A stretch of DNA of 64,000 nt from Eretmocerus hayati (lineage: Eukaryota > Arthropoda > Insecta > Hymenoptera > Aphelinidae), in contig CM056744.1 of the NCBI GenBank assembly GCA_029851415.1, positions 99,357,338-99,421,337 on the forward strand. The letters are read 5' to 3'. Under the pieces are notes generated by a model that was not told the origin of the DNA, did not search any database, and saw nothing but the letters and a program-made list of their open reading frames with translations. The position numbers and the translations under genes are program-made. This document shows positions 20,890 to 33,524 of this stretch, one piece after another; the first letter of the stretch is position 1; the number at the start of each line of letters is the position of its first letter.

Positions 20890-23397
20890 TCAGGTTATTT
20901 TTCGTAGTTCTTCGTTACAACATTTTTAATCGGCATCAAATTTATATTTATACCATGGAAATTTTCACAATAGTTTTAAGGAAATCCCTCATTTTTTGTT
21001 TGGAATGAGAAAGATGACTTTTGACAGAAATTTTATCATTTCAAAAACTTACCATGGAAACGATAAAAGACCTCATGAACAACTGCGAATCCCGATTTAT
21101 TATTTCTACAATTTTTCATTTCGGCAGAAATGAGACAGATTCAATCAACATCTATCTCAGCATCAGTATTTCTACAAATCTTACGATCAGTCAAAATAAT
21201 TGATTCATTTCCATCGAATTCAATTTGTACATGACTTATTGCAACAAAAATTCAAGTTTTTTTTCATCACGTTCAACACCTTCAAACGAATGACACGAAT
21301 TATTTTAATCAACTCATCATCATCACATGGCCACACATGAAAAATATGTAATACAAAATGTTTAAAACTAAATGCCTCATTTACGTCAAAATTTCACTCG
21401 CATAATCATCGCACTCGAATTTGCACTCCAAATATCATAAGAAAAAAGGCAAACAATCAACGGTAGTCGAAATTTTAAAATAAAGATCTCAAGCGAGATA
21501 AACTGTGATGTTTGAGACCCTTCGATAAATCGACCGAATTTCGAATACATTTACCTTTCGTGCCTTCAACAATTAACGAACACCTCACACAAAATTACTC
21601 AAAAATTCAACCAAAACCTACAATCATCCGAACGAATTTCCAGGTACATATTTCACAAGATATACATATATGTATCGCACCAGATGCAATTGAGTCCAAA
21701 AAATTACCTCTGACCAATGTATGCACATTATCGTAATCAAGTAAAATACAACATCACGCAACAGCATTTGAGCGACTAAGTGTGTATATCACTATATAAT
21801 AAGTAATACAATATAAAAGCGGTGCCTTTTCGTTTCAAGTCATGAAGCATGCAAGCGTGCGGATAATAATGGTTGCATTGTATTAAAAGACGAGAACTTC
21901 CCATTGAGCAATGTATGATCAATTCAAGATCGAATCGATCGATGCTCATTGGACACATACATTTTTTGCTTGGGTACAAGTTTGACATATTAATTAAGTG
22001 ATCGAAGTGTATACGAGGTATATTTTTGTACATATATTTGTGTATTTCGTATTTTAAAGGTTTAAATGTGGTGCATGGAGTAAAAAGTATATAGAAGTTG
22101 GTGACCATCACCCATGAGACTCATTTGTGAGCAGTATCTAACTTTCTCATCGTAGTGGCGCATTAGCAGGTAAAAACCGCCTGGCTCACACATGCGCGTG
22201 GGGTAATGAAATCGCAAATTGTGTCTTTTTGTTTTGTTTCTTTCATTTGTTCGTTCGGGCGTTGTGTACTACACTTGAAATGATATCAGAGTTGATGATG
22301 TAAGACGGAAGTCAAAGTACTTTGGTAACTAAGTGAACTGATTTTTTATAAGATTCGAATTTTGGTGTTGGAGCATATTTTGGGTAATCTTATTTGTGAA
22401 GGCCATGTTTGATTTTTGATGCAAATTATTAGAATTTTGACTACTGGATTTTTTACTAGGAAGATGGTATCCATTCTAGTAGAATTGGATAATGAGATGC
22501 AAAGAATTCGAAGAACCTATGTTGAGTGGACTAGCTTTTCTAAAGAATTGTGCTATCCAAAATGTCGATGTAATATATGCCGAGGAATATATATCATGAG
22601 GGAAATAAGTCGAATTACAAAAAAACGTATCGAGTTTAAACAACCTTAACCTAGAATAACAGAATAACAGTTCGACGAACGAGAAAAAGTAGAATTGATA
22701 GAAATCTTTTAGGATAAAACTAGTTCATTATCAATTTTCAGGGTGTTCATCATATGTTACACAGTGGTACTAATTGTAAGATAGTAAGATCCACCAACTT
22801 GGCAATTTTAAAAAAAATTTTACAGGCCGAAAAGGCACACTTTGTGGCATGATCAGTAGTAACAGACGAGTACGGTGGGACAAAACCAAGGTTCGTTATA
22901 AAACTTCATTTCGAAAATTCTGGGATAAATTAAGAGATTTCGATTCCATCTGTGTCTATTTTCAATATATACTTTCAGTTTGGCAATAGAATGGTAAAAT
23001 TCCTGAATTTTGTGATATCATAATTTTGATGCGATTCGTGCATAATTAGTAAATGAATGGGGCTGCTCAAATAGGCGGTTAGTAGTAACAGGCGAGTACG
23101 GTCAGACGAACACAGAAAATTGAGTCGATAAGTATTTCGAAACGCTCAGATAGGATGTTCCTTCGAGAGTTTTTATATTCATTGCATAGAATTTATTTTG
23201 CATTCAATGACCGAGTATTAGTTATAACATGAACATTTATGATAATTTCTTGAAAGATTCAGATGGTTATCACACGATAAGACATGTGTTGGATCTTATG
23301 AGAGATCGACATCCATGAAAATAGTTTTCATTAAGGTTCACAAAGATGGCCTATTTTCCACCCCAATGCTGTTGAATTCAATATTAGCGGTGATGGT
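20890..23397. other. Mostly unassigned noncoding DNA
   Basis: The one repeat seen is a pair of direct copies of AGTAGTAACAGRCGAGTACGG, near 22855 and 23080. No gene recognised. Confidence 0.45.
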
Positions 23398-24163
23398 CTA
23401 ATATTGTTGATCCTTCTTGATCTTGGAGAATATAGGGTTTAGTGTCCAAACACTCATCAGATGAAAATATTAAATTAGGTTACACTTTTCGAACTCGACT
23501 CGTCCTCTCATGTTTCAAATGGTATTATATTCGTAAATCGGCATCGGAGGACTAATTTTATTTCTCTATCAATCTCGAGTTTGAGATCGATTAATTGAGA
23601 AATTAACGATCGGGTTTGATCGTGGAGGTGTTATTTAATGAAAAAATTGCATATGTTCAAACCCGATCGTTAATTTCTCAATTAATCGATCTCAAACTCG
23701 AGATTGATAGAGAAATAAAATTAGTCCTCCGATGCCGATTTACGAATATAATACCAAAATATTAAATTGTGACGTTTCGTCAACTTTCAGGTGACCTCAT
23801 CAGTCTGGAAAATCCATAACCAAATATCTGTGTGTAGATTCAAAACATCATTCGTTCCAAATGCGCGATCGCGATGAGTTGACTGGCGAGAAATGGCACA
23901 TAGTTTCAATTTCGATTAGAATAAGCTGTGCCATGTAATTTTTATTGTCATCTAAATAAGGTAATTTTCTCAAAAAAAGATATTTGTAATGAAGTGATCA
24001 TGTGTTCATATACTTATGTGATTTTGGTTGTGTGAAAATTGAATTTCAAGCCTGATGGAGGTCAACTAAAAGTTGACGATAAGTCACAATTTAATATTTT
24101 CATTCGAGGAATATTTGTTCACTCAACCCTATCCTCCTAGATCAAGAAGAATCAACAATATTA
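23398..24163. mobile_element. Old foldback element interrupted by a younger hairpin
   Basis: The outer arms pair: TAATATTGTTGATCCTTCTT on the left with AAGAAGAATCAACAATATTA on the right. Inside, ATGAAAATATTAAATT pairs with AATTTAATATTTTCAT, then GTGACGTTTCGTCAACTTTC with its mirror near 24066-24090. The left arm is split by the segment 23477-23755. The uninterrupted right arm at 24088-24100 shows the original sequence at the insertion point. Confidence 0.7.
23520..23755. repeat. Perfect 99-bp-arm hairpin, recent insertion
   Basis: The left arm 23521-23619 and right arm 23657-23755 are exact reverse complements over 99 bp, with a 37-bp loop. The hairpin plus 44 bp on its left (23477-23520) is flanked by direct copies of AAAATATTAAATT (23464-23476 and 23756-23768). 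This looks like a 13-bp target duplication or a template-switch scar. Zero divergence between arms implies a young event or active gene conversion. No coding capacity. Confidence 0.85.
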
Positions 24164-25208
24164 TATCAAGTTTGGGGACGGGAAGTTATCAATATATAGA
24201 AAGACGATAGTCGATAGAATAAATTCTCATAATATAATCACATATATTGAAAACCTGGGGAATAAAACAATGACCAATTGGGTTCAGAATCGACCCAATA
24301 TCATCGAAGTTGACGAAAGTAAAGAAAAAATAGTTGAAAAAAATGTTTTAATTTCCCTCGACAATTCGGATTGGGTATACTTTGGGCTATTAAATTGCGG
24401 TGAGGTAACAAGAAGTCCGATGCAAGAAGATATATTTACGAAGGGGAACTGATGAGACGTGTAAGAATGTAAGTCTCCAAGAGAAAGGTGCAATGAAACT
24501 TTCGGGTAAATCCCAGAGAAAGGAAGAATGGAGTCGATCTGCTGCTTCTGCTTCCTGCATGGACTGCATTCGATGCAACACGAAAATCTTGTCGTGAGTT
24601 GTTGATGCATCAAACGATGGATTTGTGATAGTGAAAAGATTTTTCAAAGAGTCTGAATGTACCACTTTGCTGGTTGGAGACGATACGTTGGTGCAAAATG
24701 TTTCGTAAGGAGCATTATCGAATGTGGTTATCTTTCTGATAGGGATCGAATGTCCTGGTAGAACATCTTGATGGAATAATCCCACGTAGTGATGTAATAT
24801 ATAGCGCTCGTATTTGATTTCGATATTCTGCAAGTTGCAATTGAAAGTAATTCAGGCAGTACATTCTCGTTGATGCTTTCTTACAATAGCTATTTCATTC
24901 ATTTCAAATGATGATCCAGAGACCGTTCCGAAAAATACGATTATAATAGATTCAATGGATTAGGCTGCGTGATTGTGATGACGTGAATCTGTACAGGGGA
25001 AATTTTCATAATTTGCAAAAATATGAAAATTTTTGTATATTAGTGGTCAGCAACTGGGAATTCAAACTAGGATTCTCAAACATTTTGTTCTATACCAGGG
25101 TTTGAATAAATACAATCGACAATTACCTCTTTAAACAGTAAACGAGGTCCATCACAAAAACCCAAATTTTTTGAAACAACAAATTGAAGACCATTTCCCC
25201 CGAAAACC
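24164..25208. other. Unassigned noncoding DNA
   Basis: A 147-codon minus-strand frame (24390-24833) exists but overlaps other frames and resembles no family I know. Otherwise nothing is seen. Confidence 0.45.
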
Positions 25209-26101
25209 GATACAATCTATCCCTGCAGAAAAAATGGACACACGGATACCTTCACTAAAGCAGCCATCACTCCGACGCGTTTGGGTCTACAACAATTTTT
25301 CGGAAAACACCTGGAAGATGAGAAAAAAATCTATCAAATGATGTGTTTCAAAAATTTTTTTGATCGAGATTTCATACTTTTAACTGGTACTCCAAATTGG
25401 AAAAATTTTCATTCCATTCAATCACTTTCCATTCATATGCAAGTCATGCTAGCGTAAAAAGCTCTTTCCAAGACCTTAAAATTTTTTTTTAAACGTTGCT
25501 CTACGATTTTTCACACCCGACTTAGAAGCGATCTCGTAGAAAGAATTTTGTACGGGTTGAGGGTATTGAAAGTATCGAGACATCAGCTTATTCGAAATGG
25601 GCGGAAGTTCTTCCGATCAATCTTTGGAATGAATCTAACAATAATTCCATAATATTCTGCAAATTTTACGTCAAAATCGTAGATTATGGCCGTTTTTTTG
25701 TTTTTGAATTTTGATTTCCTTATTTTTGTTACCCTTAAACCGTACGAAATTTTTTCTACGAGATCGTTTGTAACTCGGGTGTGAATGGTCGTAAGGCAAC
25801 ATTTGAAAAAAGATTTTGAAGGTTTTGAAGAGAACTACAAGATCTTACGAGAATTTCCACGCTAGCACGACTTGCATATAAATGGAGGGTGATTGATTGA
25901 AATGGGAATTTTTCGAATTTTGAGAATCAATTAAAGGCATGAAATTTATATCCAAAAAAATTTTGAAACACATAATTTGATAGATTTTTTTTTCATCTTC
26001 CAGGTGCTGTTTGGAAAATTGTTGTAGATTCAAACCCGTCGGAGTGATGGCTGCTTTAGTGGAGGTATCCGTGTTCCATTTTTTCTGCAGGGTACTGTAT
26101 C
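25209..26101. mobile_element. Foldback element (~890 bp, arms ~350 bp)
   Basis: The ends GATAC and CCCTGCAGAAAAAATGGACA are mirrored by TCCATTTTTTCTGCAGGGTA and GTATC. Inside, CTAAAGCAGCCATCACTCCG, CACCTGGAAGATGA, TCTATCAAAT and CGATCTCGTAGAAA all have mirrored partners. The arms extend to about 25560 and 25735, leaving a ~175-bp apex. Arm identity is roughly 80-85% by eye. No gene inside. Confidence 0.75.
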
Positions 26102-27900
26102 AATGGACATTATCATTCAACAAGTGTCTCCTAGAATCACAATAAAAAAAATATCCCATCAACAAGGCGCGAATTCTTTCGTCATTCAAAAATCTTGCCG
26201 AATGCAGACATGATAGACATGTAGAACAAACCCATTGAAATAAATTCGAATCACTCTATAGAATGACTCACGTTCCACACAACATCTTGAAAAACAGAAA
26301 TTCTTGCCAATCACATTTCAATTCTACCCAAATAACACGTGTTTTAAGCCTAGTAAATGTACAATCGAGACTATAATACTCAAATAGTCAATCCTGACTC
26401 GTTCGAAATACATTCTCTATTTTATAAAGTCACGTTTGGTGCGGGCGTTATAATCGAATTCTCGATTCCATTCAAAATGTTTTCTCTCACCATCACGTTT
26501 TAGAATAAAATTTAAATTGCGTACATGACCCATCCCACCAGGTATATACCCATCAAATACGCGCCTCGATTCTTTATCTGATATATCCTAGACAGTAGTA
26601 TAAAATATATATCTATATATTGTTACACGTAACACATAGTGGGACGTTTCCAATACCATATTTGTAAAAATTTATACCTGCAAAATGTAACCTATTCAAT
26701 CAATTCATGTATGTGAGTATTACACATGCGTATGTGATTCTTGTTGGAGAAATTTTAGTTGGGTGTCATTTTTAATTTCTTAGAGGCGCCTCGTATCGTC
26801 AAATTGCAATATATGCACGTACAGAGGAGAATTGCCGCCAACACGTACGACATACATATAATGTATCAAGCTTGATCACGTAACGCGGTGTAATAATCCG
26901 ACAACTTTCTTTCAATCACTGAAAGCGCAATAATAATGGCATCATGATATGGGTCCGAAGAATAAATACGATCTCTTTTGTACGTAGTTATGGCTTTTGA
27001 TGATGTCTTTTTTTTTTGAGGATTTGAGGAATTTTGATCGTCTTGGTGCATGAGATGAAGATTTACCGAAAAGAAATAACTTTTTTCTGTGTGTGCGTTA
27101 TGGGATGGGCAGTATATATATATGTGAGTCGTAAGTAAAAGTTACGGATTCAGTTTTACGAATTCGTGAGAGTAGATATCGCAGTTATATATACGTATGT
27201 AACGATGCACCAGTTGTTGTTGTTGGCTGCATTCTGGCGGTGAAGGTCGTAATTTTGAATTTCACGAGCTGTGTTTTACAACCTCGAAGCTATTGCAAAC
27301 AGCTCTTATATATTTGTATATGCATATGGGCGTGTTTTTCTTTCAGATATACTTGTTTCATCGTTTGGAAATTTTAATATTTCTCCGAGAGATCGATGGG
27401 AATGATATTTTTGCGAGCTTTGTGAATTCTTTTCTTCCGTTTTGTTCGAGAAACAATAAGTGGGCGGTAACTTTTGCGTTCTATTGAGTTGATGGTTTGA
27501 TGGAATTGTAACTTTCTATGGTAGCAAGATTGTGATAAAAATCTATATGAATCACATAATTCTGTGTCTTAGGATGTAGTACTGTAGTACTGATCGACAG
27601 ATTAATTTGAGGCTCTTGTGAGATTTGCACGGGTTATTTAAGTGAAATGATGGGATTATTTTCTTGTTGTACCATTGAGATACCGAATTTTGACGGATAT
27701 TGAGCAAGAATGCATGCCAATGATGATTGAGAATTCTATCACGAGTCGATAATTCTGCATCTATCGTTAGACTGTTGTCGTTTTTCTGGTAATCGGACTC
27801 GTTCAGAGTTTAATAGTCGTCTATCATTTATTATTGTATTGTTACGATTCGTGTCTGGCCTTAACCTCAAGTTGCGTCCTGTGATATTGCTTGATGAGTC
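26102..27900. other. Unassigned noncoding DNA with A/T-rich simple tracts
   Basis: It contains short (AT)n-like tracts near 26605 and 27113. No gene recognised. Confidence 0.45.
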
Positions 27901-27903
27901 TGC

Positions 27904-28402
27904 TTGAATATAACTTTGAACATCAAAATCCTATTCTGGTTTCGTTTTTCTCAAAGATCTGTCTACAATTTAGCCTCCAATTATCCCACTCAGTTTCTTT
28001 ACTTACAATTTTCGTCAAACCTTTTCTTTGGTGTTTCAACTTACTATGGTTCTAACAAAAATATCGAAAGAATCATTCCGAATCACACCACACTAGTGGC
28101 TTCCCATTAGTGCAAGCGCCTTCAAGGGAGTGATCTTGGACCTCAGGGGGGTTATTCCAAGGTCGGCGATTACTATCGCAGCGGTGTGACTCGCGTCACT
28201 CGTCATGTTCTAAGGCGGTTCGCCATATTCTACATTCCTTATGTATGGCAAGTGATGTGAGTCACCCACCTCTGTGACTTCCCTGGTCATTGGAACGATG
28301 CCCCTGTTATTCCTCATCTTTATAAATAATCTCGCGAAAGTACTACACCATTCACACAATAAGATTTTTGCCGATGACACACGCATATACACACTCATAC
28401 AC
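27904..28402 (+). pseudogene. Decayed non-LTR retrotransposon reverse-transcriptase fragment
   Basis: The best-preserved part (28301-28402) encodes PLLFLIFINNL followed by KIFADDTRIYTL. This is the typical non-LTR reverse-transcriptase block with the F-A-D-D catalytic signature, whose two aspartates are at 28373-28378. Upstream, 28120-28143 encodes LQGSDLGP, matching the PQGS-LGP turn that normally lies directly before LLFLIF. Here 157 bp and a frame change separate the two. The frame continuing upstream (27904-28107) contains FSQRSVYNLAS, which resembles the preceding palm region, and is broken by a stop at 28108. Reverse transcriptase copies element RNA into DNA; this copy cannot be functional. 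It resembles Jockey/CR1-type elements, but I cannot fix the clade. It stops abruptly where the element at 28416 begins. Confidence 0.65.
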
Positions 28403-28415
28403 ACACCCATACATA

Positions 28416-28800
28416 TATGAGTGATTCCGCCTAAGTAGGATTTTTTGGGGCCAAAATCGTCATCAAGAGTGATTTGAGTCGAAAAATTATTTCAGCCCCA
28501 TACGAGTTTTAGTGGGTCGTTGGAGTTGGTTTTCACTTGTTTTGGCACAGAAAAAAAAAAATACCCAGAGCTACGTAACTCAAAATCGAAGCCGGACCAA
28601 GATATGTCGAGATTTAGGGGTCGCAGCTGGGGGCGGGAAGGACATTTCGCTATTAAAATTATCCCCGCGGCTCGACAACCAATTGTAGACTGTTTTCCGC
28701 ATAGATTTGATCCAATTCAACCAAATACTTCAAAAAGATGTGTTTCGCAAAGCGTCATAGCGCGCGGGGAAGGAGCACAACATGGTGACGGAGACGTTTG
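28416..28800 (+). mobile_element. Terminal segment of the GAGTGATTCC-TIR family
   Basis: It starts with GAGTGATTCCGCC after ATAT, the same terminus and flank as the composite element at 16234-19242. Over ~200 bp it matches the reverse complement of that element's right end, with landmarks GGGGCCAAAATCGTCA and GAGTTTTAGTGGGTCGTTG. After about 28620 it becomes unrelated, and at about 28805 it runs into the minisatellite. No opposite terminus was found on the far side of the array. Confidence 0.6.
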
Positions 28801-28804
28801 ACAA

Positions 28805-31225
28805 TCTGGTCCTGTACCGATCATCCTTGAGGGTCGATGTGGTCCTATACCGGTCATCGGCGAGTATCGATCTGGTCCCGTACCAGTCCTCGGCAAGGAT
28901 CGGTGTGAAATCAGAATCACACCTATCCGAGTACCGGTACAGGACCAGATCAACACTCGCCGAGGACTGGCATGGGACCACATCGATACTCGCTGAGGAC
29001 TGTTCAAAGACCCCAAAGACTCTCGCCGAGGACCGGGAGTCGCCGAGGACCGGTATGGTACCCAGATCGCCACTCGCCGGGGACCGGTATGGTACCCAGT
29101 CGCCACTCACCGAGGACCGGTAGAGTACCAGATCGATACTGGCAGAGAACCGGTACGGGACCAGATTGCCACTCGCCGGGGACCGGTATGGTACCTAGTC
29201 GCCCCTCGCCGAGGACCGGTAGAGTACCAGATCGATACTCGCAGAGAACCGTTACGGGACTAGATCGCCACTCGCCGGGGACCGGTAAAGGACCACATCG
29301 ACATTCACCGAGGACCGGTAGAGGACGAGATCGACACTGGCAGAGAACCGGTACGGGACCAGATTGCCACTCACCGGGGACTGGTATGGTACCCAGTCGC
29401 CCCTCGCCGAGGACCGGTAGGGTACCAGATCGACACGCGCAGAGAACCGTTACGGGACTAGATCGCCACTCGCCGGGGACCGGTAAAGGACCACATCGCC
29501 ACTCGCCGGGGACCGGTAGAGGACCACATCGACATTCGCCGAGGACCGGTAGAGTACCAGATCGACACTGGCAGAGAATCGGTACGGGACCAGATTGCCA
29601 CTCGCCAGGGGACCGGTATGGTACCCAGTCGCCCCTCGCCGAGGAACGGTAGAGTACCAGATCGACACTGGCAGAGAACCGGTACGGGGACAGATCGCCA
29701 CTCACCGGGGACCGTTAGAGGACCACATCGACATTCGGCGAGGACCGGTAGAGTACCAGATCAACACTGGCAGAGAATCGGTACGGGACCAGATTGCCAC
29801 TCACCGGGGACTGGTATGGTACCCAGTCGCCCCTCGCCGAGGACCGGTAGGGTACCAGATCAACACTGGCAGAGAACCGGTACGGGGACAGATCGCCACT
29901 CACCGGGGACCGGTATGGTACCCAGTCGCCCCTCGCCGAGGACCGGTAGAGGACCAGATCGACACTGGCAGAGAACCAGTACGGGACCAGATCGCCACTC
30001 ACCGAGGACCGGTAGAGGACCAGATCGACACTGGCAGAGAATCGGTACGGGACCAGATTGCCACTCGCCGGGGACCAGTATGGTGCCCAGTCGCCCCTCG
30101 ACGAGGACCGGTAGAGGACCAGATCGACACTGGCAGAGAACTAGTACGGGACCAGATCGCCACTCGCCGGGGAACGGTATGTGGTACCCAGTCACCACTC
30201 ACCGAGGACCGGTAGAGGACTAGATCGACACTGGCAGAGAACCGGTACGGGACCAGATCGCCACTTGCCGGGGAACGGTATGGTGCGCAGTCGCCTCTCG
30301 CCGAGGACCGGTAGAGGACCAGATCGACACTGGCAGAGAACCGGTACGGGACCAGATCGCCACTTGCCGGGGAACGGTATGGTGCGCAGTCGCCCCTCGC
30401 CGAGGACCGGTAGAGGACCAGATCGACACTGGCAGAGAACCAGTACGGGACCAGATCGCCACTCACCGAGGACCGGTAGAGGACCAGATCGACACTGGCA
30501 GAGAACCGGTACGGGACCAGATCGCCACTTGCCGGGGAACGGTATGGTGCGCAGTCACCCCTCGCCGAGGACCGGTACAGGACCAGATCGACACTGGCAG
30601 AGAACCAGTACGGGACCAGATCGCCACTCACCGAGGACCGGTAGAGGACCAGATCGACACTGGCAGAGAATCGGTACGGGACCAGATTGCCACTCGCCGG
30701 GGACCAGTATGGTGCCCAGTCGCCCCTCGACGAGGACCGGTAGAGTACCAGATCGACACTCGCAGAGAACCGTTACGGGACCACATCGACATTCGCCGAG
30801 GACCGGTAGAGGACCAGATCGACACTGGCAGAGAACCGGTGCGGGACCAGATCGCCACTCGCCGGGGACCGGTATGGTACCCAGTCGCCCCTCGCCGAGG
30901 ACCGGCAGAGTACCAGATCGACACTCACAGAGAACCGGTACGGGACCAGATCGCCACTCGCCGAGGACCGGTAGAGTACCAGATCGACACTGGCAGAGAA
31001 TCGGTACGGGACCAGATTGCCACTCGCCGGGGACCGGTATGGTACCCAGTCGCCCCTCGCCGAGGAACGGTAGAGTACCAGATCGACACTGGCAGAGAAC
31101 CTGTACGGGACCAGATCGCCACTCGCCGGGGACCGGTAGAGGACCACATCGCCACTCGCCGGGGACCGGTATGGTACCCAGTCGCCCCTCGCCGAGGACC
31201 GGTACAGGACCACATCGACACTCGG
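28805..31225. repeat. 33-bp minisatellite with 99-bp higher-order unit
   Basis: About 73 tandem units of 33 bp cover 2.4 kb. Three 33-bp variants alternate: CCGGTAGAGGACCAGATCG..., CCGGTACGGGACCAGATCG... and CCGGTATGGTACCCAGTCG.... They form a 99-bp higher-order period over most of the array. Composition is about 60% G+C, far above the flanks. Because 33 is divisible by three and the units lack stops in several phases, long frames open on both strands (up to 367 codons at 30181-31284 on plus and 239 codons at 30555-31274 on minus) with 33-residue periodicity. Simultaneous openness on both strands argues that these are a by-product and not a gene. The shared core ACCGGTA is near-palindromic. 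Confidence 0.9.
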
Positions 31226-32935
31226 GATCACAAACAAAGAAAGAAAAGAATATTATCCTGACAAAATATCCCAAACAAAGATGAGCTATTTTGTATCAAT
31301 GATAATCCTCCTCACCATGTAAACTGCCCATCTCCAAGTTAACCAAACACTCTAATACAAGGTATAAAAGACCTACATGTAGAAATCAATTCACTGCACC
31401 AGTCATTGGGTTAAATCTAACCACGATAGCCAAACCAATCGATCGCAATATCGACTTTATCCACCTTACTCCACATACTTATACAGAGCAATAAATTAGG
31501 GTTGCCCACTTTGGCTGAACCGCCGAGTTGGAAAGCTGTCTCACACTTCACGCTAACCTTTATATATCCAGCCTTTTATCCGATACCAATAGAAATTTCA
31601 CATTGGATTACTTCTCTATGTTCGCAAATTTACAAGAATTGCTTTGCACGTACATAGGTATACATATGTTTGAGGTAGGGGCGCCACACACAAAAATTGA
31701 GACAGCCGGAATTCGATGCCCGATATTTACTTTCTAAATTTCGTAGCCATTTATACAAGGGTCAAGAACGTTTGAAAGTTCCCGCCATTCGACACTTATT
31801 GGTTACATTTTATTATTTGTTCATGATACCAAAGAAGAGACGAATTGCGTCATCAAAGGCTATTAGCCCAATAGTTGTATTAGAAGCTCGAGTTCTTTAT
31901 AATGGTTGGTTGGGCATTCGATCAGGTGGCAAACGGTATCCTTATGTGAGCAAATTTACAGTTGTGTATAAGAAAGCCGTTTGAAGGATTCGTATGTGTA
32001 TGTAACTGGGTAAAACCGACAAACCGAGACCTTGAGACAGTGTATTCGTACCGATGTATGGGTGAGGTTTAGTATAATATAAGGATGATTAGGGGAAGAG
32101 TTATGCCGTTTTGAGAGGTGAAAACGGATGTGTAGAGTGTGCCATTAGAAGAATTTTTTTATGTGGCGCCTCGTAGATACTTGATAACCGAGGATAAATT
32201 AATCGACGCATTAGCTTTTGGGATACGATCGGCGGCAAGTTTGAGTGGTTTTGTGATATGTTGATTTTGAGAAATTTCGATTTGTGTAATTCATTGATGG
32301 ATTATCGAGAGGTTTTAAGTGGTTCACGTTAATCAAGAGTCTCGGGCGATCCATTATAGAATAGTTTGTTTTCACCGATTTTGCAATCTCAAACGCGATT
32401 GTGATTCTAATTCAGGACAGATTTTCATCACTTTGTCTACCAGAAGCGGGAGACACTGTCCGCAATTGCGGAAAATCTGCACTAAGTTTCTATGAATTCA
32501 TTTTCAGTTTATTGAAATCAGATTGCATCTTCTAGAAAAAGATGGAATTTTGATGTGGGGTGGCACCTGACGACGTTGGAATAACTTTAATTTAATATCT
32601 GATAAGTTATCTTGGTTTCTCATAATTTGATTCCAAAATTTATCCTGAAAAACTCTCTTGCTTCGATATACATATAAATAACTTTCTCAAAGGATCCAAA
32701 GGGAATGTTATCCAAACATTATGTAGGGAAAATGATAATATATCCATGACAATGGTTCTCCTATACCAAACTCTTGCAATGCTTCACTTGACATAGAAGT
32801 GGCGACAACGACGCATAAACTTTTTTTTCATATTCAAAAAATATGAATCTTTAAAATTGACGGGTCAGCTCGAACGGTCGATCCGTACACTGTACCATCC
32901 AATAATTTTCTCAGGAATTTTACAAATTAGTTACA
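31226..32935. other. Unassigned noncoding DNA
   Basis: No confident feature. A short frame at 31390-31490 reading GLNLTTIAKPI could be the far side of the reverse-transcriptase relic displaced by the array, but the match is too weak to annotate. Confidence 0.4.
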
Positions 32936-33500
32936 ATGGTCTGGAATAATTGGGAACGGCTTGGAATGGTTGAGAACGGCCTTGGACGGTCAAGAATAGT
33001 ATGGAATGACCTGGGGTAGTCTGGCACGGTCTGATACGATCTGGGAAATTTCTGGTACGGTCTGGAACGGTCTGGTACAATACGAGACGTTCTAGTGCGG
33101 TCTGGAATGGTTTGGAATGACCTAGAGGGGTCTGGAACTATCTGGGACGGTCTAGTTCAGGCCGGGCTGGGCTGGACGGGGTACAATATAACACGTAGCC
33201 GTGTGGGTTATCGGTGCGCTGAGAGGGAGGTTCAGAAGGGGCAACGTTGACGGTGGGGTGGGTGGGTGGCTAGATGGGCTGGTGGTTGGTAATAATCATA
33301 AGCAACACCTGTTAAAAAAATGTCACCTATGAGAACACTGTCAGAAACCTATTTTGAATACTATCAATTGGTCGTTACACATCATTTTACAAATATTATT
33401 AGAGAGCTACAAAAGTATTTCAGGGGCCTCTGATTTATCAAGGACATTTACAAGTCGAACGAGCGAGAGAGGCTGCAACTCTAGTAATAATAAAATGCCT
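32936..33500 (+). repeat. GGTCTGG-minisatellite element, copy 1
   Basis: Degenerate ~10-11-bp units of the type GGTCTGGAAC/T fill 32936-33185. A tail follows with CCGGGCTGGGCTGGACGGGG, then GGGGCCTCTGATTTATCAAG, ACATTTACAAGTCGAACGAG and CGAGAGAGGC. The same tail follows the arrays at 33525-34190 and 40670-42345, so array and tail move or duplicate as one unit. The head seen in the other copies is missing. Confidence 0.65.
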
Positions 33501-33524
33501 GTCGAAAATGCGCCCTATCTGGAT

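Noticed and set aside
28972..31284. Long open frames (up to 367 codons) rich in Arg, Pro, Gly and His
   Set aside because: They lie wholly in the 33-bp minisatellite, are open on both strands at once, and repeat every 33 residues because the unit is a multiple of three. This is expected without selection for coding.
31390..31490. Continuation of the reverse-transcriptase relic beyond the minisatellite (GLNLTTIAKPI)
   Set aside because: The match to the usual GLKLN-x-KTK block is too short and lacks the key Lys-Thr-Lys residues. I could not support it from sequence alone.
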